The notes beneath the pieces are model-generated. The model saw only the letters and a list, made by a program, of their open reading frames with translations. It was not told the DNA's origin and made no database searches. A program made the translations under genes and the position numbers. From Azospirillum sp. RU38E (GTDB taxonomy: Bacteria > Pseudomonadota > Alphaproteobacteria > Azospirillales > Azospirillaceae), in the NCBI RefSeq assembly GCF_900188385.1, contig NZ_FZOI01000003.1:62001-126000 (forward strand): a stretch of 64,000 nucleotides of DNA, in the 5' to 3' direction. The number at the start of each line of letters is the position of its first letter. Positions within the stretch are counted from its first letter, which is position 1. Below, in pieces: positions 52,372 through 61,465 of this stretch.

Positions 52372-52827
52372 TCACCTGGCCGGCGGCAGCGACCACAGCT
52401 CCCGCGTCGTGCGTTCCAGCCGCAGGGCCAGTTCCCGCATCACCGTGATGGCGATATGGGGGAACTCCATCAACATGCGAAAAAACGGGTCGCGGGCGAT
52501 GCGCAGGGCAGTGACCGGGGCGATGGCCTGGGCACTGGCAATGCGGGGATGGTCGCACAGAATGCCGATCTCCCCCACGATGCCGCCCGCCGGCACATCG
52601 ACAAAATCCCGCCGGCCGGTCGGCGTATCCACCACCAGCTTCACCTGCCCTTCCAGAATCAGGAAGGCCGCCTCCGGCGCCTCCTCCTGGCGGAACAGCA
52701 TGTCGCCCGGATTGAAACTGACCCGCTCGCTGGTAAAGGCCAGCAGCTTCAGTTTCGACAGCTCAATATCGGCGAAGATGGGCAGGCGGCGCAATGCCTC
52801 CACCTCCGCAGCCAAGTTGGCGGCCAT
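52372..52827 (-). CDS. Stand-alone cyclic nucleotide-binding domain protein
   Basis: 151 aa. One cNMP-binding beta-roll: LPIFADIELSKLKLLAF, FNPGDMLFRQEEAPEAAFLILEG (in two strands), VPAGGIVGEIGILCDHPRIASAQA, with the phosphate-binding cassette GGIVGEIGIL followed by R (residue of HPRIAS). It stops after the C-helix and has no HTH, so it is not a Crp-type regulator by itself. It may act as a small cAMP/cGMP or protein-binding adaptor. Confidence 0.9.
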   Translation of the reverse strand: MAANLAAEVEALRRLPIFADIELSKLKLLAFTSERVSFNPGDMLFRQEEAPEAAFLILEGQVKLVVDTPTGRRDFVDVPAGGIVGEIGILCDHPRIASAQAIAPVTALRIARDPFFRMLMEFPHIAITVMRELALRLERTTRELWSLPPAR

Positions 52828-52931
52828 TATTCCCCCATGTTCCCCGATGCCGGTTGGTTCCGGTTTTTCCTTTGATTACCATAGTGGTGACTGATGACAG
52901 TCGCCTTGTCCAGCTTTGCCGCCCTGCAACA

Positions 52932-53438
52932 ATGAACGCTGCACCGCCCCCTGATCTATTCTTCTGGGCCCAGCCGATGGCGCCGGGCGATGCAGAACGG
53001 CTGTTTGCCGCCGCACAGCGGCTGGCCGCGGGCGGCTGGAACGTGCAGCTGGCCTGGGGCGGGGAAGGCCCGCCGAGGTCGGGCCCGGCGCTGACCGTCG
53101 CCGCACTGACCCCGGCTGCCCATTGGCGGGCCGATCAACCAGAGTTGATTCTGGAGGGAGAAGGCAGGCTGGCGGGCCATGCCTGGAAGAAACAGCGCGC
53201 CGCCAGCCTGCTGGCCCTGTTCGCGCGCAGCCGGCCGGCCCTGCTGCTGCTGGACCGGTTTCCCTTCGCCCAGCAGGCTTTCCGATATGAGCTGCGGCCC
53301 ATGCTGGAAATTGCCAGCCGCCGCACCCCCAAGCCCCGCATCGCCAGCCTGTCCACCGGGAACGGGGTGGCCGAACCGGCAATGCGGGACCTGATTGACC
53401 TGATCATCTGCGACCCGGCTGACCTGCCGCGCCCCTGA
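52932..53438 (+). CDS. Truncated COG4671-like glycosyltransferase N-terminal half
   Basis: 168 aa from MNAAPPPDLFFWAQPM. It resembles the N-terminal Rossmann-like half of COG4671 predicted glycosyltransferases, especially HAWKKQRAASLLALFARSRPALLLLDRFPF and FRYELRPMLEIA (two stretches). The protein ends at a stop where full-length members continue into the nucleotide-sugar domain, so that half is missing. It may be a decayed gene or a small derived protein. No continuing frame is seen downstream, where a convergent gene begins five bases later. Confidence 0.6.
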   Translation: MNAAPPPDLFFWAQPMAPGDAERLFAAAQRLAAGGWNVQLAWGGEGPPRSGPALTVAALTPAAHWRADQPELILEGEGRLAGHAWKKQRAASLLALFARSRPALLLLDRFPFAQQAFRYELRPMLEIASRRTPKPRIASLSTGNGVAEPAMRDLIDLIICDPADLPRP

Positions 53439-53442
53439 TCGC

Positions 53443-54468
53443 TTACGGTTCGGCGGAAACCTGCACCGCCAGCTTGCCGGTATTGCCACCGCTGAACAGC
53501 TTGGCGAAAGAGGTCAGGGTATTTTCCAGCCCCTGATCCAGGTCCACCTTCCATTTGATCTTGCCGGCCGCCACCCAAGGGCCCATCTCGGCATACATTT
53601 CCGCCATGCGGGGCGCATAATCCAGCACCAGGAACCCTTCCATCCGCGCCCGGCGCGATACCAGAATGGACAGGTTGCGCGGCCCCGGCTGCGGCTCGGT
53701 GGCATTATATTGGCTGATGGCGCCACAGAAGGGGATGCGCCCCTTGATGTTCAGCAGTTCCAGCACCGTCTCGGTGATTTCCCCGCCGACATTTTCGAAA
53801 TAAATATCCACGCCCTGCGGCACGGCGGCGCGCAGCTGCTTGCGCCAGCCCTGGGCCTTGTAATTCACGGCGGCGTCAAGGCCCAGCTCCCCGGTCAGCC
53901 AGTTGCACTTCTCCTCCGACCCGGCGATGCCGACGGCGCGGCAGCCCTTCAGCTTGGCAATCTGCCCGACCAGGGAGCCGACGGCACCGGCGGCGGCAGA
54001 GACCACCACGGTCTCCCCTTCCTTGGGCTTGCCGATATCCAGCAGGCCGAAATAGGCCGTGGCCCCCGTCATGCCCAGCGGCCCCAGATAGGCCAGCAGC
54101 GGCAGACCGGGGATATTGGGCACCTTGCCCATGCCTTCACCATTGGTGATGACGTAATCAGCCCAGCGCCCCATGCCCATGACAATGTCGCCAACCTTGA
54201 TCCGGTCATGGTTGGAGATATCCACCACGCCCAGCACCAGCCCGCGCATGGTGGTGCCCAGCGGCACCGCCGGCAGATAGCTGTCATATTGCATCCAGAC
54301 CGCATTGGTCGGGTCCAGCGACAGATAGATGGTGCGCACGCGATATTCGCCCGGCCCCGGTTCCGGTGCCTTCTCTTCCCGCAGGCTCAATACTTCCGCG
54401 AAATTGCCACCCTTGGGGCGGGCGTCCAGCAGCCAGTGCCGGTTCACGGCGGGGTCAAAGGCGGCCAT
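53443..54468 (-). CDS. NADP-dependent medium-chain oxidoreductase (CurA/prostaglandin reductase-like)
   Basis: 341 aa. Zinc-less MDR enzyme with substrate-loop and NADP motifs GMTGATAYFGLLDIG, VVVSAAAGAVGSLVGQIAKLKG and the family-typical YFENVGGEI. It reduces double bonds of 2-alkenals or similar ketones. Starts MAAFDPAVNRHWLLDARPKGG. Divergent from the diguanylate cyclase. Confidence 0.94.
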   Translation of the reverse strand: MAAFDPAVNRHWLLDARPKGGNFAEVLSLREEKAPEPGPGEYRVRTIYLSLDPTNAVWMQYDSYLPAVPLGTTMRGLVLGVVDISNHDRIKVGDIVMGMGRWADYVITNGEGMGKVPNIPGLPLLAYLGPLGMTGATAYFGLLDIGKPKEGETVVVSAAAGAVGSLVGQIAKLKGCRAVGIAGSEEKCNWLTGELGLDAAVNYKAQGWRKQLRAAVPQGVDIYFENVGGEITETVLELLNIKGRIPFCGAISQYNATEPQPGPRNLSILVSRRARMEGFLVLDYAPRMAEMYAEMGPWVAAGKIKWKVDLDQGLENTLTSFAKLFSGGNTGKLAVQVSAEP

Positions 54469-54596
54469 GGTTTCCTCCGTCCATCATTGCACCGGACCGT
54501 TGATCCGGCCCTGCCGCAGCATCGTTCAAACGCCTGTTCGAGACAACCGATTTCCATCCGTCGATAGAACGAAGGAATTATATCTAAAACGATTTC

Positions 54597-54608
54597 AATA
54601 TCGATATT
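54597..54608. promoter_or_regulatory. 12-bp palindrome in an AT-rich divergent spacer
   Basis: AATATCGATATT is a perfect palindrome in the AT-rich 230-bp region between the oxidoreductase (minus) and the diguanylate cyclase (plus). The spacer otherwise shows no feature I can name. Confidence 0.3.
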
Positions 54609-54698
54609 TGCCAACTGTGCGCCGCCCCCTGCCCGCTGTACTATGCGGGAAAAATTGAAAAACAGCGCAACCGGCAGGCAGGAAGCGGACAAACAGGT

Positions 54699-55793
54699 AT
54701 GGCCCTGGGTTTACCAAGCTTTGACGAAGCAACGGAACGGCGTTTCGACGAATGGCGGGAAGCCCGACTGCGCGATGCGCTGGCCTGGCCGATCGGTGCG
54801 GGTGCCCTCTCCCTGCTGACCTTCGTCATCTGGGATCTGGTGCTCGACCCGTCGCGCTTCTGGCTGGTGGTGCCGATCCGGCTGGCCGCGTCGGCATTGA
54901 TGCTCTGGTGCGCCTGGTGCATTTCCCATCGCCCGGCGATGCCGTTGTTGCCCATGGCAATGGTGGCGGTGACCGCGGGCACCGGCTGTGTGGGGCTGAC
55001 CCAATATCTGTTGCCCGATGGTTTTGTGTACGGCCCAGCCGGGCTGGCCATCTTTCCCACCGTCTCGGCCATTTGCGTCACCCGGGCGCAGTTGGTGCCT
55101 CTGGTCAACCTGCCCTCAGCCCTGCTGGTGGGCTTGTTGCTGTGGGCGGATGGGCTGACGGGCTTTCCCCTGTTCAATACGCTCAGCTTCTTCGCCACCG
55201 GCATTTTTGCCGCCTATGTGCTGGCCCATGCGCTGGAACGGACCGCCCGTTATGGCTTTCGTCTGGAATTGCAGCTGGAGGGGGAGGCGCGGCTGGACCC
55301 GCTGACCGGCATCGCCAACCGCCGCCGGCTGGAGGAACAGGGCGAACAGGAAGTGGCCCGCGCCCGCCGTTTCAAGCGCCCGCTGACCATGCTGCTGCTG
55401 GATTTGGACCATTTCAAATCCATCAATGACCGGTACGGCCATGCCACGGGTGACCATGTGCTGCAAGCGGTGGCGCGGCTGGTGGGCAATAATCTGCGCC
55501 AGACCGACCTGTTCGCCCGCCTGGGCGGGGAGGAGTTCGTCGCCCTGCTACCGGAAACAGACCTGGAGACGGCGCAGAGTCTGGCCGAACAATTGCGCCA
55601 CCTGCTCTCCTTCACCCCCTTGCGCCATGAGGGGGCAGAGATTGAGGTGACGGCCAGTATCGGGGTTGCCGCCTATTGCCCGGAACTGTCCAGCCTTGCC
55701 GCCATCCTGCGCGCCGCTGACGAGGCGCTCTACGCCGCCAAGGCGGGCGGGCGCAATCAGGTGGTGGTGGTGCGCCGGGCAGCAGCCGGCTAA
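54699..55793 (+). CDS. Membrane diguanylate cyclase (GGDEF)
   Basis: 364 aa. Five to six membrane helices (about 25-190) without large loops, then a GGDEF domain (about 200-360). Active-site motif GGEEF (276-280) and the inhibitory I-site RQTD (267-270) at the correct five-residue spacing indicate an active, product-inhibited c-di-GMP synthase. DPLTGIANRRRLEEQG starts the domain. No other c-di-GMP genes in the window. Confidence 0.95.
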   Translation: MALGLPSFDEATERRFDEWREARLRDALAWPIGAGALSLLTFVIWDLVLDPSRFWLVVPIRLAASALMLWCAWCISHRPAMPLLPMAMVAVTAGTGCVGLTQYLLPDGFVYGPAGLAIFPTVSAICVTRAQLVPLVNLPSALLVGLLLWADGLTGFPLFNTLSFFATGIFAAYVLAHALERTARYGFRLELQLEGEARLDPLTGIANRRRLEEQGEQEVARARRFKRPLTMLLLDLDHFKSINDRYGHATGDHVLQAVARLVGNNLRQTDLFARLGGEEFVALLPETDLETAQSLAEQLRHLLSFTPLRHEGAEIEVTASIGVAAYCPELSSLAAILRAADEALYAAKAGGRNQVVVVRRAAAG

Positions 55794-55881
55794 AGAGGCT
55801 TTCGCCGAAAGTCCATCTGGCAGACCCTAAGCTTTACTGCGTTTAATCCCTCTGCGGCCGCCCCAAAACAGGAAACAGCCC

Positions 55882-56358
55882 ATGAGCTTCGCCACCGCCG
55901 ACCTTGTTGACCAGCATGAACAGGTGATCAGCAGTTGCAGCACGCAGTTTCGCAATGTCGGCGGCCATGCCCGCTTCTTTGGCAAGGTGCGCACGGTGCG
56001 GTGCCACCGGGACAATGCGCTGCTGAAATCCCTGCTCTCCACCCCAGGTGACGGGGCGGTGCTGGTGGTGGATGGCGGCGGCACGCTGGCCTCTGCCCTG
56101 GTGGGCGATATCATCGCCGGGCTGGCGGTGAAAAATGGCTGGGCCGGCATCGTCGTGCACGGCGCCATCCGGGATTCCGTGGCCATCAGCACCCTGCCGC
56201 TGGGCGTCAAGGCGCTGGGCACCAACCCGCTGAAAAGTGCCAAAACCGGTGCCGGGGAAGCCGACATCACCGTGCATTTCGGTGGCTGCGACTTCACCCC
56301 TGGCCAATGGCTCTACAGCGACGAAGATGGCATCGTGCTGCTACCGCAGAAGGCCTGA
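55882..56358 (+). CDS. rraA: Ribonuclease E inhibitor RraA-type protein
   Basis: 158 aa, about the length of E. coli RraA. Family features: MSFATADLVDQHEQ, CSTQFRNVGG, VVDGGGTLASALVGDIIAGLAVKNGW (in two strands), VVHGAIRDS and LGVKALGTNP. RraA binds RNase E; close relatives are hydroxymethylglutarate aldolases, so the regulator role is by similarity. Its stop is four bases from the convergent rsmB. Confidence 0.92.
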   Translation: MSFATADLVDQHEQVISSCSTQFRNVGGHARFFGKVRTVRCHRDNALLKSLLSTPGDGAVLVVDGGGTLASALVGDIIAGLAVKNGWAGIVVHGAIRDSVAISTLPLGVKALGTNPLKSAKTGAGEADITVHFGGCDFTPGQWLYSDEDGIVLLPQKA

Positions 56359-56361
56359 GAC

Positions 56362-57681
56362 TCAGGCCGTCCGCTTCAGCCGGGCAGCGAAGAAGCCATC
56401 CATGCCGCCCTGGTCCGCCAGATGGCCGGGATGGCAGCGCACGAAACCTTCCGGCGTCAGCAGGTCGGCCATGCCGCCCACCTCATCGGCGGTGACCGGC
56501 ACCACCTTCATTTCCGGGCGGCGATAGAGCAGGTTGGTGATCTGCACCTCCCCCTCCTCCGGCTGTAAGGAACAGGTGCAGTAAACCAGCACGCCGCCCG
56601 GCTTCAGCATGTCGACAGCGCGATAGAGCATCCGGGACTGGATGCGGCCCAGCTTCTCCACATCCTCTTCATCCTTCAGCCGTGCGACATCGGGATGGCG
56701 GCGAATAGTGCCGGTGGCGCTGCAGGGTGCATCCAGCAGCACGGCATCGGCCGGTTGTTCCGGCCGCCATTCGGTGGCGTCGGCCACGACGGTGGTGACC
56801 TGACCGGCAAAGCCCAGCCGTTGCATATTCTCCGTCAGCCGCAGCAGCCGCTTGTCGGAACGGTCAACGGCGGTGACCTGGGCACCGGCAGCGGCCAACT
56901 GCGCCGTCTTGCCGCCGGGGGCGGCACAGAGATCCAGCGCCTGCTTGCCCGACAGATCGCCGAACAGCCGGGCCGGGATGGCGGCGGCGGCATCCTGCAC
57001 CCACCAGACCCCGTCATCGAAGCCGGGCAGTTCCATCACCTGCCCACCGGCGGGGCGGCGGATGCTGCCGGTGGGCAGCAGCACCCCGCCCAGCTTTTCC
57101 GCCCAGGCGGCAGCATCACCCTTCACGGTGATATCCAGCGGCGCTTCGTTCAGCTGGCTTTCCACGATGGCGCGGGTGGGGCCGGTGCCGTAATGCTTGC
57201 GCCAGGCCAGCCACAGCCAGTCCGGCGTGTTCAGCCGGCCGGCATCCTGGGCCGCCAGCATGGTTTGCCCATCCCGCGCCAGCCGGCGCAGGACGGCGTT
57301 GATCAGGCCCTTATAGGGGTGCTGCTTGCGCTGAATGGCCAGTTCCACGCCCGTATCCACGGCGGCATGGGCCGGCGTGTTCAGGAACAGCAGCTGAGCC
57401 GCACCTAAGCGCAGAATATCCTGCACCACGGCCTTCAACTGCTGGCCCGGCTTGTCCAGGCAGGCGGCGATGCAGGCATCGATCTGGCCCAGCCGGCGCA
57501 GCACGGTGGCGCACAGCAGGCGCACAAAGGCGCGGTCGCGCGCCTCCAGCAGACGGATGCCGCGATGGCCTTCCCAGGCATCATCAAACGGCACGCGGCG
57601 CGACAGCACAGCGGAAACCAGATCAAGGGCGGCGATGCGCGCGGCCAGCGCGGCATCGGTGGCAGGGGTCTGTTCAGTCAT
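56362..57681 (-). CDS. rsmB: 16S rRNA m5C967 methyltransferase
   Basis: 439 aa from MTEQTPATDAALAAR; an in-frame ATG further upstream at 57783 overlaps non-coding sequence. An N-terminal NusB-like RNA-binding domain (about 10-150) is followed by the Fmu methyltransferase domain: DLCAAPGGKTAQLAAAG (SAM site), LLDAPCSATGTIRRHPD and VYCTCSLQPEEGE, carrying the two catalytic Cys. It methylates C967 of 16S rRNA. Confidence 0.95.
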   Translation of the reverse strand: MTEQTPATDAALAARIAALDLVSAVLSRRVPFDDAWEGHRGIRLLEARDRAFVRLLCATVLRRLGQIDACIAACLDKPGQQLKAVVQDILRLGAAQLLFLNTPAHAAVDTGVELAIQRKQHPYKGLINAVLRRLARDGQTMLAAQDAGRLNTPDWLWLAWRKHYGTGPTRAIVESQLNEAPLDITVKGDAAAWAEKLGGVLLPTGSIRRPAGGQVMELPGFDDGVWWVQDAAAAIPARLFGDLSGKQALDLCAAPGGKTAQLAAAGAQVTAVDRSDKRLLRLTENMQRLGFAGQVTTVVADATEWRPEQPADAVLLDAPCSATGTIRRHPDVARLKDEEDVEKLGRIQSRMLYRAVDMLKPGGVLVYCTCSLQPEEGEVQITNLLYRRPEMKVVPVTADEVGGMADLLTPEGFVRCHPGHLADQGGMDGFFAARLKRTA

Positions 57682-57830
57682 GGCAGGCGGATTTAACGCG
57701 GCGCAAGCCGCTTGTCGAACGCCGATCACGCACGGGTGACCCATGATGGGCGCCGTCCCCCTGGATTTTACCCGGCCCCTCACCCACCTTATCCATCAAG
57801 TCGATTCCTTATGATCCGGGAGTGTGTTGC

Positions 57831-58352
57831 ATGGGTACGCAAAGGGCCGTACTGGCCGGCGGCTGTTTCTGGGGGATGCAGGATCTGATCCGCAAGGTGC
57901 CGGGCGTGGTGACCACCCGCGTCGGCTATACCGGCGGCGGTCTGGCCAACCCCACCTACAAGGATGTGAAAACCGGCAAGACCGGCCATGCGGAGGCGAT
58001 CGAGATCAGCTTCGACCCCGAAAAGCTGACCTATCGCCGGCTGCTGGAGTTCTTTTTCCAGATTCATGACCCGACGACGACCAACCGTCAGGGCAACGAT
58101 ATCGGTACGCAATACCGTTCCGCCATCTTCACCCTGGACGACACCCAGGCCGAAACGGCGCGGCAGGTGACGGCGGCGGTGGAAGCCTCTGGCCGCTGGC
58201 CCGGCAAGCTGGCGACAGAGATCACCCAAGCCGGCCCCTTCTGGGAAGCCGAAGATTTCCACCAGGATTATCTGGAACGCACCCCCAACGGCTATACCTG
58301 CCATTGGGTGCGGCCGGATTGGGTGCTGGAGGGGAATACCAGTTCCCATTGA
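57831..58352 (+). CDS. msrA: Peptide-methionine (S)-S-oxide reductase
   Basis: 173 aa from ATG ([11 protein letters not shown]), eight bases after GGGAG; a GTG nine bases earlier is also in frame. The catalytic motif [39 protein letters not shown] (in two parts) and [15 protein letters not shown] are all MsrA signatures. It repairs oxidised methionine in proteins. Single gene. Confidence 0.96.
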   Translation: MGTQRAVLAGGCFWGMQDLIRKVPGVVTTRVGYTGGGLANPTYKDVKTGKTGHAEAIEISFDPEKLTYRRLLEFFFQIHDPTTTNRQGNDIGTQYRSAIFTLDDTQAETARQVTAAVEASGRWPGKLATEITQAGPFWEAEDFHQDYLERTPNGYTCHWVRPDWVLEGNTSSH

Positions 58353-58480
58353 ACAGAACACATCGGCAAGTGGTACAGCATAGCCACTCCGCCAGAGGTG
58401 GCTCCGGTCATTAAAATAAAACCCTGTCATCGGTTCCGATCACGGGGACACGGTATCCGTGAAACCCGGGCAAGGGAGGA

Positions 58481-61249
58481 TCAGGGATTAGCCCCCTCAT
58501 CCTCCGTTTTCTCTTGTGTTTGTCCAGCCGCAGCAGAGGCTGCTTTGGCATCGGCAAATTTTTTGTCACACTCTTCCAGACCAGATTGCCGGGTCCAGCC
58601 GGTGCGCGAAAGTCGGGCGGCTGCCTTTACACGCGCACGGGCATATTCCTGATCATCATTGACCTTGCAGGCAAAAGCGGCACGCACATTGATCCAAAAG
58701 TCACTGGTCGGATACTGCTTTTCCAGAGCATCCAGGCCAGACAGCACCCGGCGCCATCGCATCCCAACCTTACTGATCATATCCAGATCATCGTTCTCCA
58801 TATTAAGGTACATCCAGTATAAACGGGCATAAACCATATCCCCTTGACCTGTCGGTGCAGCAGCGGCCATATCTTCGATAAACTGACGAACTTCTTCGAA
58901 AGAGCCTAACCAGCGCGGCATAAGAATGCGCATCATCGCATGATGAGCGCGGTAATATTCTGGAAAGGCGGCGGCGGATTTATCAAAAATGGCGCGCAGC
59001 TCCTCTTTTGGACGGGAAATAGAAAGCCCGATACTCATTGAAAGACTGTACCAAACGGGATTATTGATCGCCTGTAGCTCGATATCCTTCAGCACCGTTG
59101 CCGCCATAAGGCTACGCGCCTTGAATGCTGCCATGGCCTGCGCTGTCACACCACTGGCGTAATCATGTCCCCGCGCGTTCCATGCCCATTGATCATAAGC
59201 CATCACTTCAACAAAGGCTGCCGCCAGGGAGTTGGGGTAGGAACGCCGCCAAGCGATAATCCGTCCAATCAGCTGGTCGCCCCGCAAGTTACCGTAGGAA
59301 ATGAGGTCATCCAGACCCACAATAAGCGCATTCAAGCTGGAGCCGCCGTCTGGCAGATCAGAAAGCTTGGCGAGATAGCGTGTGAAGCGCCCCTCCAGCG
59401 CCTCATAATCCTCGGCCAGAAATTCCCGCTGGGACTGGCAGGAAATGGCATGAAAAAGCGCCGGACCATCATCCTTCCGATCCGTGTCAGCAACACCGGG
59501 ACCGAGAACAGGAGGGTGTTCAACGCAGACGGCTTCATCTCCAAAAAGCCGCCGGTGTACATATTCCAATGCCGTGTTGCTGGCCAAACTGCTGGGGACA
59601 TGGCTCATCGCGGTCCGCAATCGCAGAACCTCCATCCGGGCCAAGGCGACGTCCAGGCTATCCACGATTTCCTGAACTTTCTCCGGCGCCGGTAGCGCGT
59701 TCCGGCTTTCGTCGACCACAAGCTGGGCCACAGCCCGGCGGGCGCGTACAAAACCAAGGGTCGCTGCCGCGATCTCAGTCTGCTCGCCGGTCAGGCTCGC
59801 ATCTTCCTTCAATAAGCGCTGCTCCGCGTCCCGCCAGAACGGCAGTATTTCCTTCTCTATCTGATCTGCCAGATCGCGGGGACTGATTTGCCCGGCGCCG
59901 GACTGTTGTACCAATTGCATCCATAATTCTTCACGACGGCTCCCCCCTTCCACATACCAGGCATGGGCCTGCATATATTGTTCCAAGGGTGCCAGTTGCA
60001 GGTTGGTGCCGCGCATGTGGGCATAGCTGCCGCCAAAGACCAGCAAAATGACCGCCAGCACGCCGCCGCCCTGTGCCCACGACCAGCGCTCCGGGCCGCG
60101 AATGCCCAGGGGACGTGCCGCAATCGAGCCCAGCCCCAGCCCGGCCAGAAGCCCACCCACATGGGCCGCGTTGTCGATACCGGTATTCAAGAAGCCGCTG
60201 GTCAGGGAGAAAACCAGAAACACCAGACTGCTGAGCCAGTGTGAACGGATCAACGGTCCCGGCACCCGGCGATAGTGGCGCAGCAAATAGGCAATGAAGA
60301 GTCCGAATACACCATAGATGGCGCCCGATGCCCCTACCCCGACCACGGTTGGATTCCAGAGCAGGCTGGCAAGGCTGGCCATGACGGCCATGACCAGATA
60401 AAGCAACCCATAGCGCCAGCGGCCATAAAGCCGCTCAGTCAAACGACCGACGCCCGCCAGCGCCCACATGTTGACCGCCAAATGCAGCCAGTCCAGATGC
60501 ATGAAACTGGTGGACAGCAGGCGCCACCATTCCCCGCTGGCGGTCAAAGGGCCGTAATTGCCGCCCCAGGCCAGTATGTCGCCAGCGTTGAAAGCGGACA
60601 GACGTTCCCCTTTGACGGCCATGGCGGCGAAGATTGCGATATTCAGCAGGACCAGCGCATAGGTGACCCAGGCATATCGCCCACTGGCTTCCAGCGCTTG
60701 GGAAAACGCCCGCAATGCTGCCCAATTCTGATCGAATCCGGCGCTGTGCCCACCGGGCAACCGAGGTGCCAGCGCCGCTGCTCCCCCCGGTGACAGATGA
60801 AGTTCCACCTGCCCCCAACGCCCATGGTCAAAACGGATGAAGCCATCCGGCTGCACCACCACATTGCGGATTTTTGCGAATGGCAATCGGAGAATTGTCT
60901 GTGTCGCCATGCCTAGCCAGTTACGGCGCCAGCCGTGCAGAACCAGACAATCCGCCTCGACCGCGATCAGCCCTTCACCAAAAAGGGGCATACGCTGTTG
61001 AACGGCCATCCACCAGCCGATCACCCCCCCACGGGTCGTAAAACGCACCTTCCACGGACCGTCCGTCGGCTCATCGGTTGCTTGGGAAGCCGTGTTTCGG
61101 CGTTCGATTTCTGCCAGCACGCCTGCATGGTCGTGCGGGCGGGAAGCCGGATCAATCAACGACAGCAGATCATGCAGCTGAGATGTTGAATAGCTGCTGA
61201 AATTGATATGACTTACCTCTGTGCCCGTCTGTGGAGCAGTGTTCGTCAC
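58481..61249 (-). CDS. Very large rhomboid-protease fusion protein
   Basis: 922 aa from a GTG that has GGAGAAGA just upstream; in-frame ATG at 61315 and TTG at 61321 lack a ribosome site. An N-terminal cytoplasmic part of about 180 aa precedes a seven-helix rhomboid domain: the catalytic Ser in GASGAIYG (near 60320), His in DNAAHVGG (near 60165), and HLDWLHLAVNMWAL. After the rhomboid comes an extra soluble region of about 550 aa, helical and TPR-like, with a segment resembling DUF4034 (YDQWAWNARGHDYASG). Rhomboids cut membrane proteins inside the bilayer. The huge C-terminal region is unusual and may select substrates. Base use is less GC-rich than the neighbours. Confidence 0.88.
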   Translation of the reverse strand: MTNTAPQTGTEVSHINFSSYSTSQLHDLLSLIDPASRPHDHAGVLAEIERRNTASQATDEPTDGPWKVRFTTRGGVIGWWMAVQQRMPLFGEGLIAVEADCLVLHGWRRNWLGMATQTILRLPFAKIRNVVVQPDGFIRFDHGRWGQVELHLSPGGAAALAPRLPGGHSAGFDQNWAALRAFSQALEASGRYAWVTYALVLLNIAIFAAMAVKGERLSAFNAGDILAWGGNYGPLTASGEWWRLLSTSFMHLDWLHLAVNMWALAGVGRLTERLYGRWRYGLLYLVMAVMASLASLLWNPTVVGVGASGAIYGVFGLFIAYLLRHYRRVPGPLIRSHWLSSLVFLVFSLTSGFLNTGIDNAAHVGGLLAGLGLGSIAARPLGIRGPERWSWAQGGGVLAVILLVFGGSYAHMRGTNLQLAPLEQYMQAHAWYVEGGSRREELWMQLVQQSGAGQISPRDLADQIEKEILPFWRDAEQRLLKEDASLTGEQTEIAAATLGFVRARRAVAQLVVDESRNALPAPEKVQEIVDSLDVALARMEVLRLRTAMSHVPSSLASNTALEYVHRRLFGDEAVCVEHPPVLGPGVADTDRKDDGPALFHAISCQSQREFLAEDYEALEGRFTRYLAKLSDLPDGGSSLNALIVGLDDLISYGNLRGDQLIGRIIAWRRSYPNSLAAAFVEVMAYDQWAWNARGHDYASGVTAQAMAAFKARSLMAATVLKDIELQAINNPVWYSLSMSIGLSISRPKEELRAIFDKSAAAFPEYYRAHHAMMRILMPRWLGSFEEVRQFIEDMAAAAPTGQGDMVYARLYWMYLNMENDDLDMISKVGMRWRRVLSGLDALEKQYPTSDFWINVRAAFACKVNDDQEYARARVKAAARLSRTGWTRQSGLEECDKKFADAKAASAAAGQTQEKTEDEGANP

Positions 61250-61430
61250 GTTTTCTTCTCCGGCAGCAACCAGAAGCCGCCCAGACGGCTGAAATTGGAG
61301 CATTTTCAAAAGCATACTCAATAATTGATGGATTTTGTAGTCAGAACTTAATGTTATTTCCGGTCACATTTCACTGGTCTTAAGAAAACCTGCTTGGATG
61401 AGAGGGGCTTTGCAGCCTAAGCAAGGATAA

Positions 61431-61459
61431 GGCCGGGCGACCACGGTAGCCACCCGGCC
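61431..61459 (-). terminator. Hairpin downstream of the amidohydrolase pair
   Basis: GGCCGGG...CCCGGCC stem just after the last amidohydrolase stop, followed on the minus strand by TTAT. Probably the operon terminator. Confidence 0.55.
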
Positions 61460-61465
61460 CACCTT

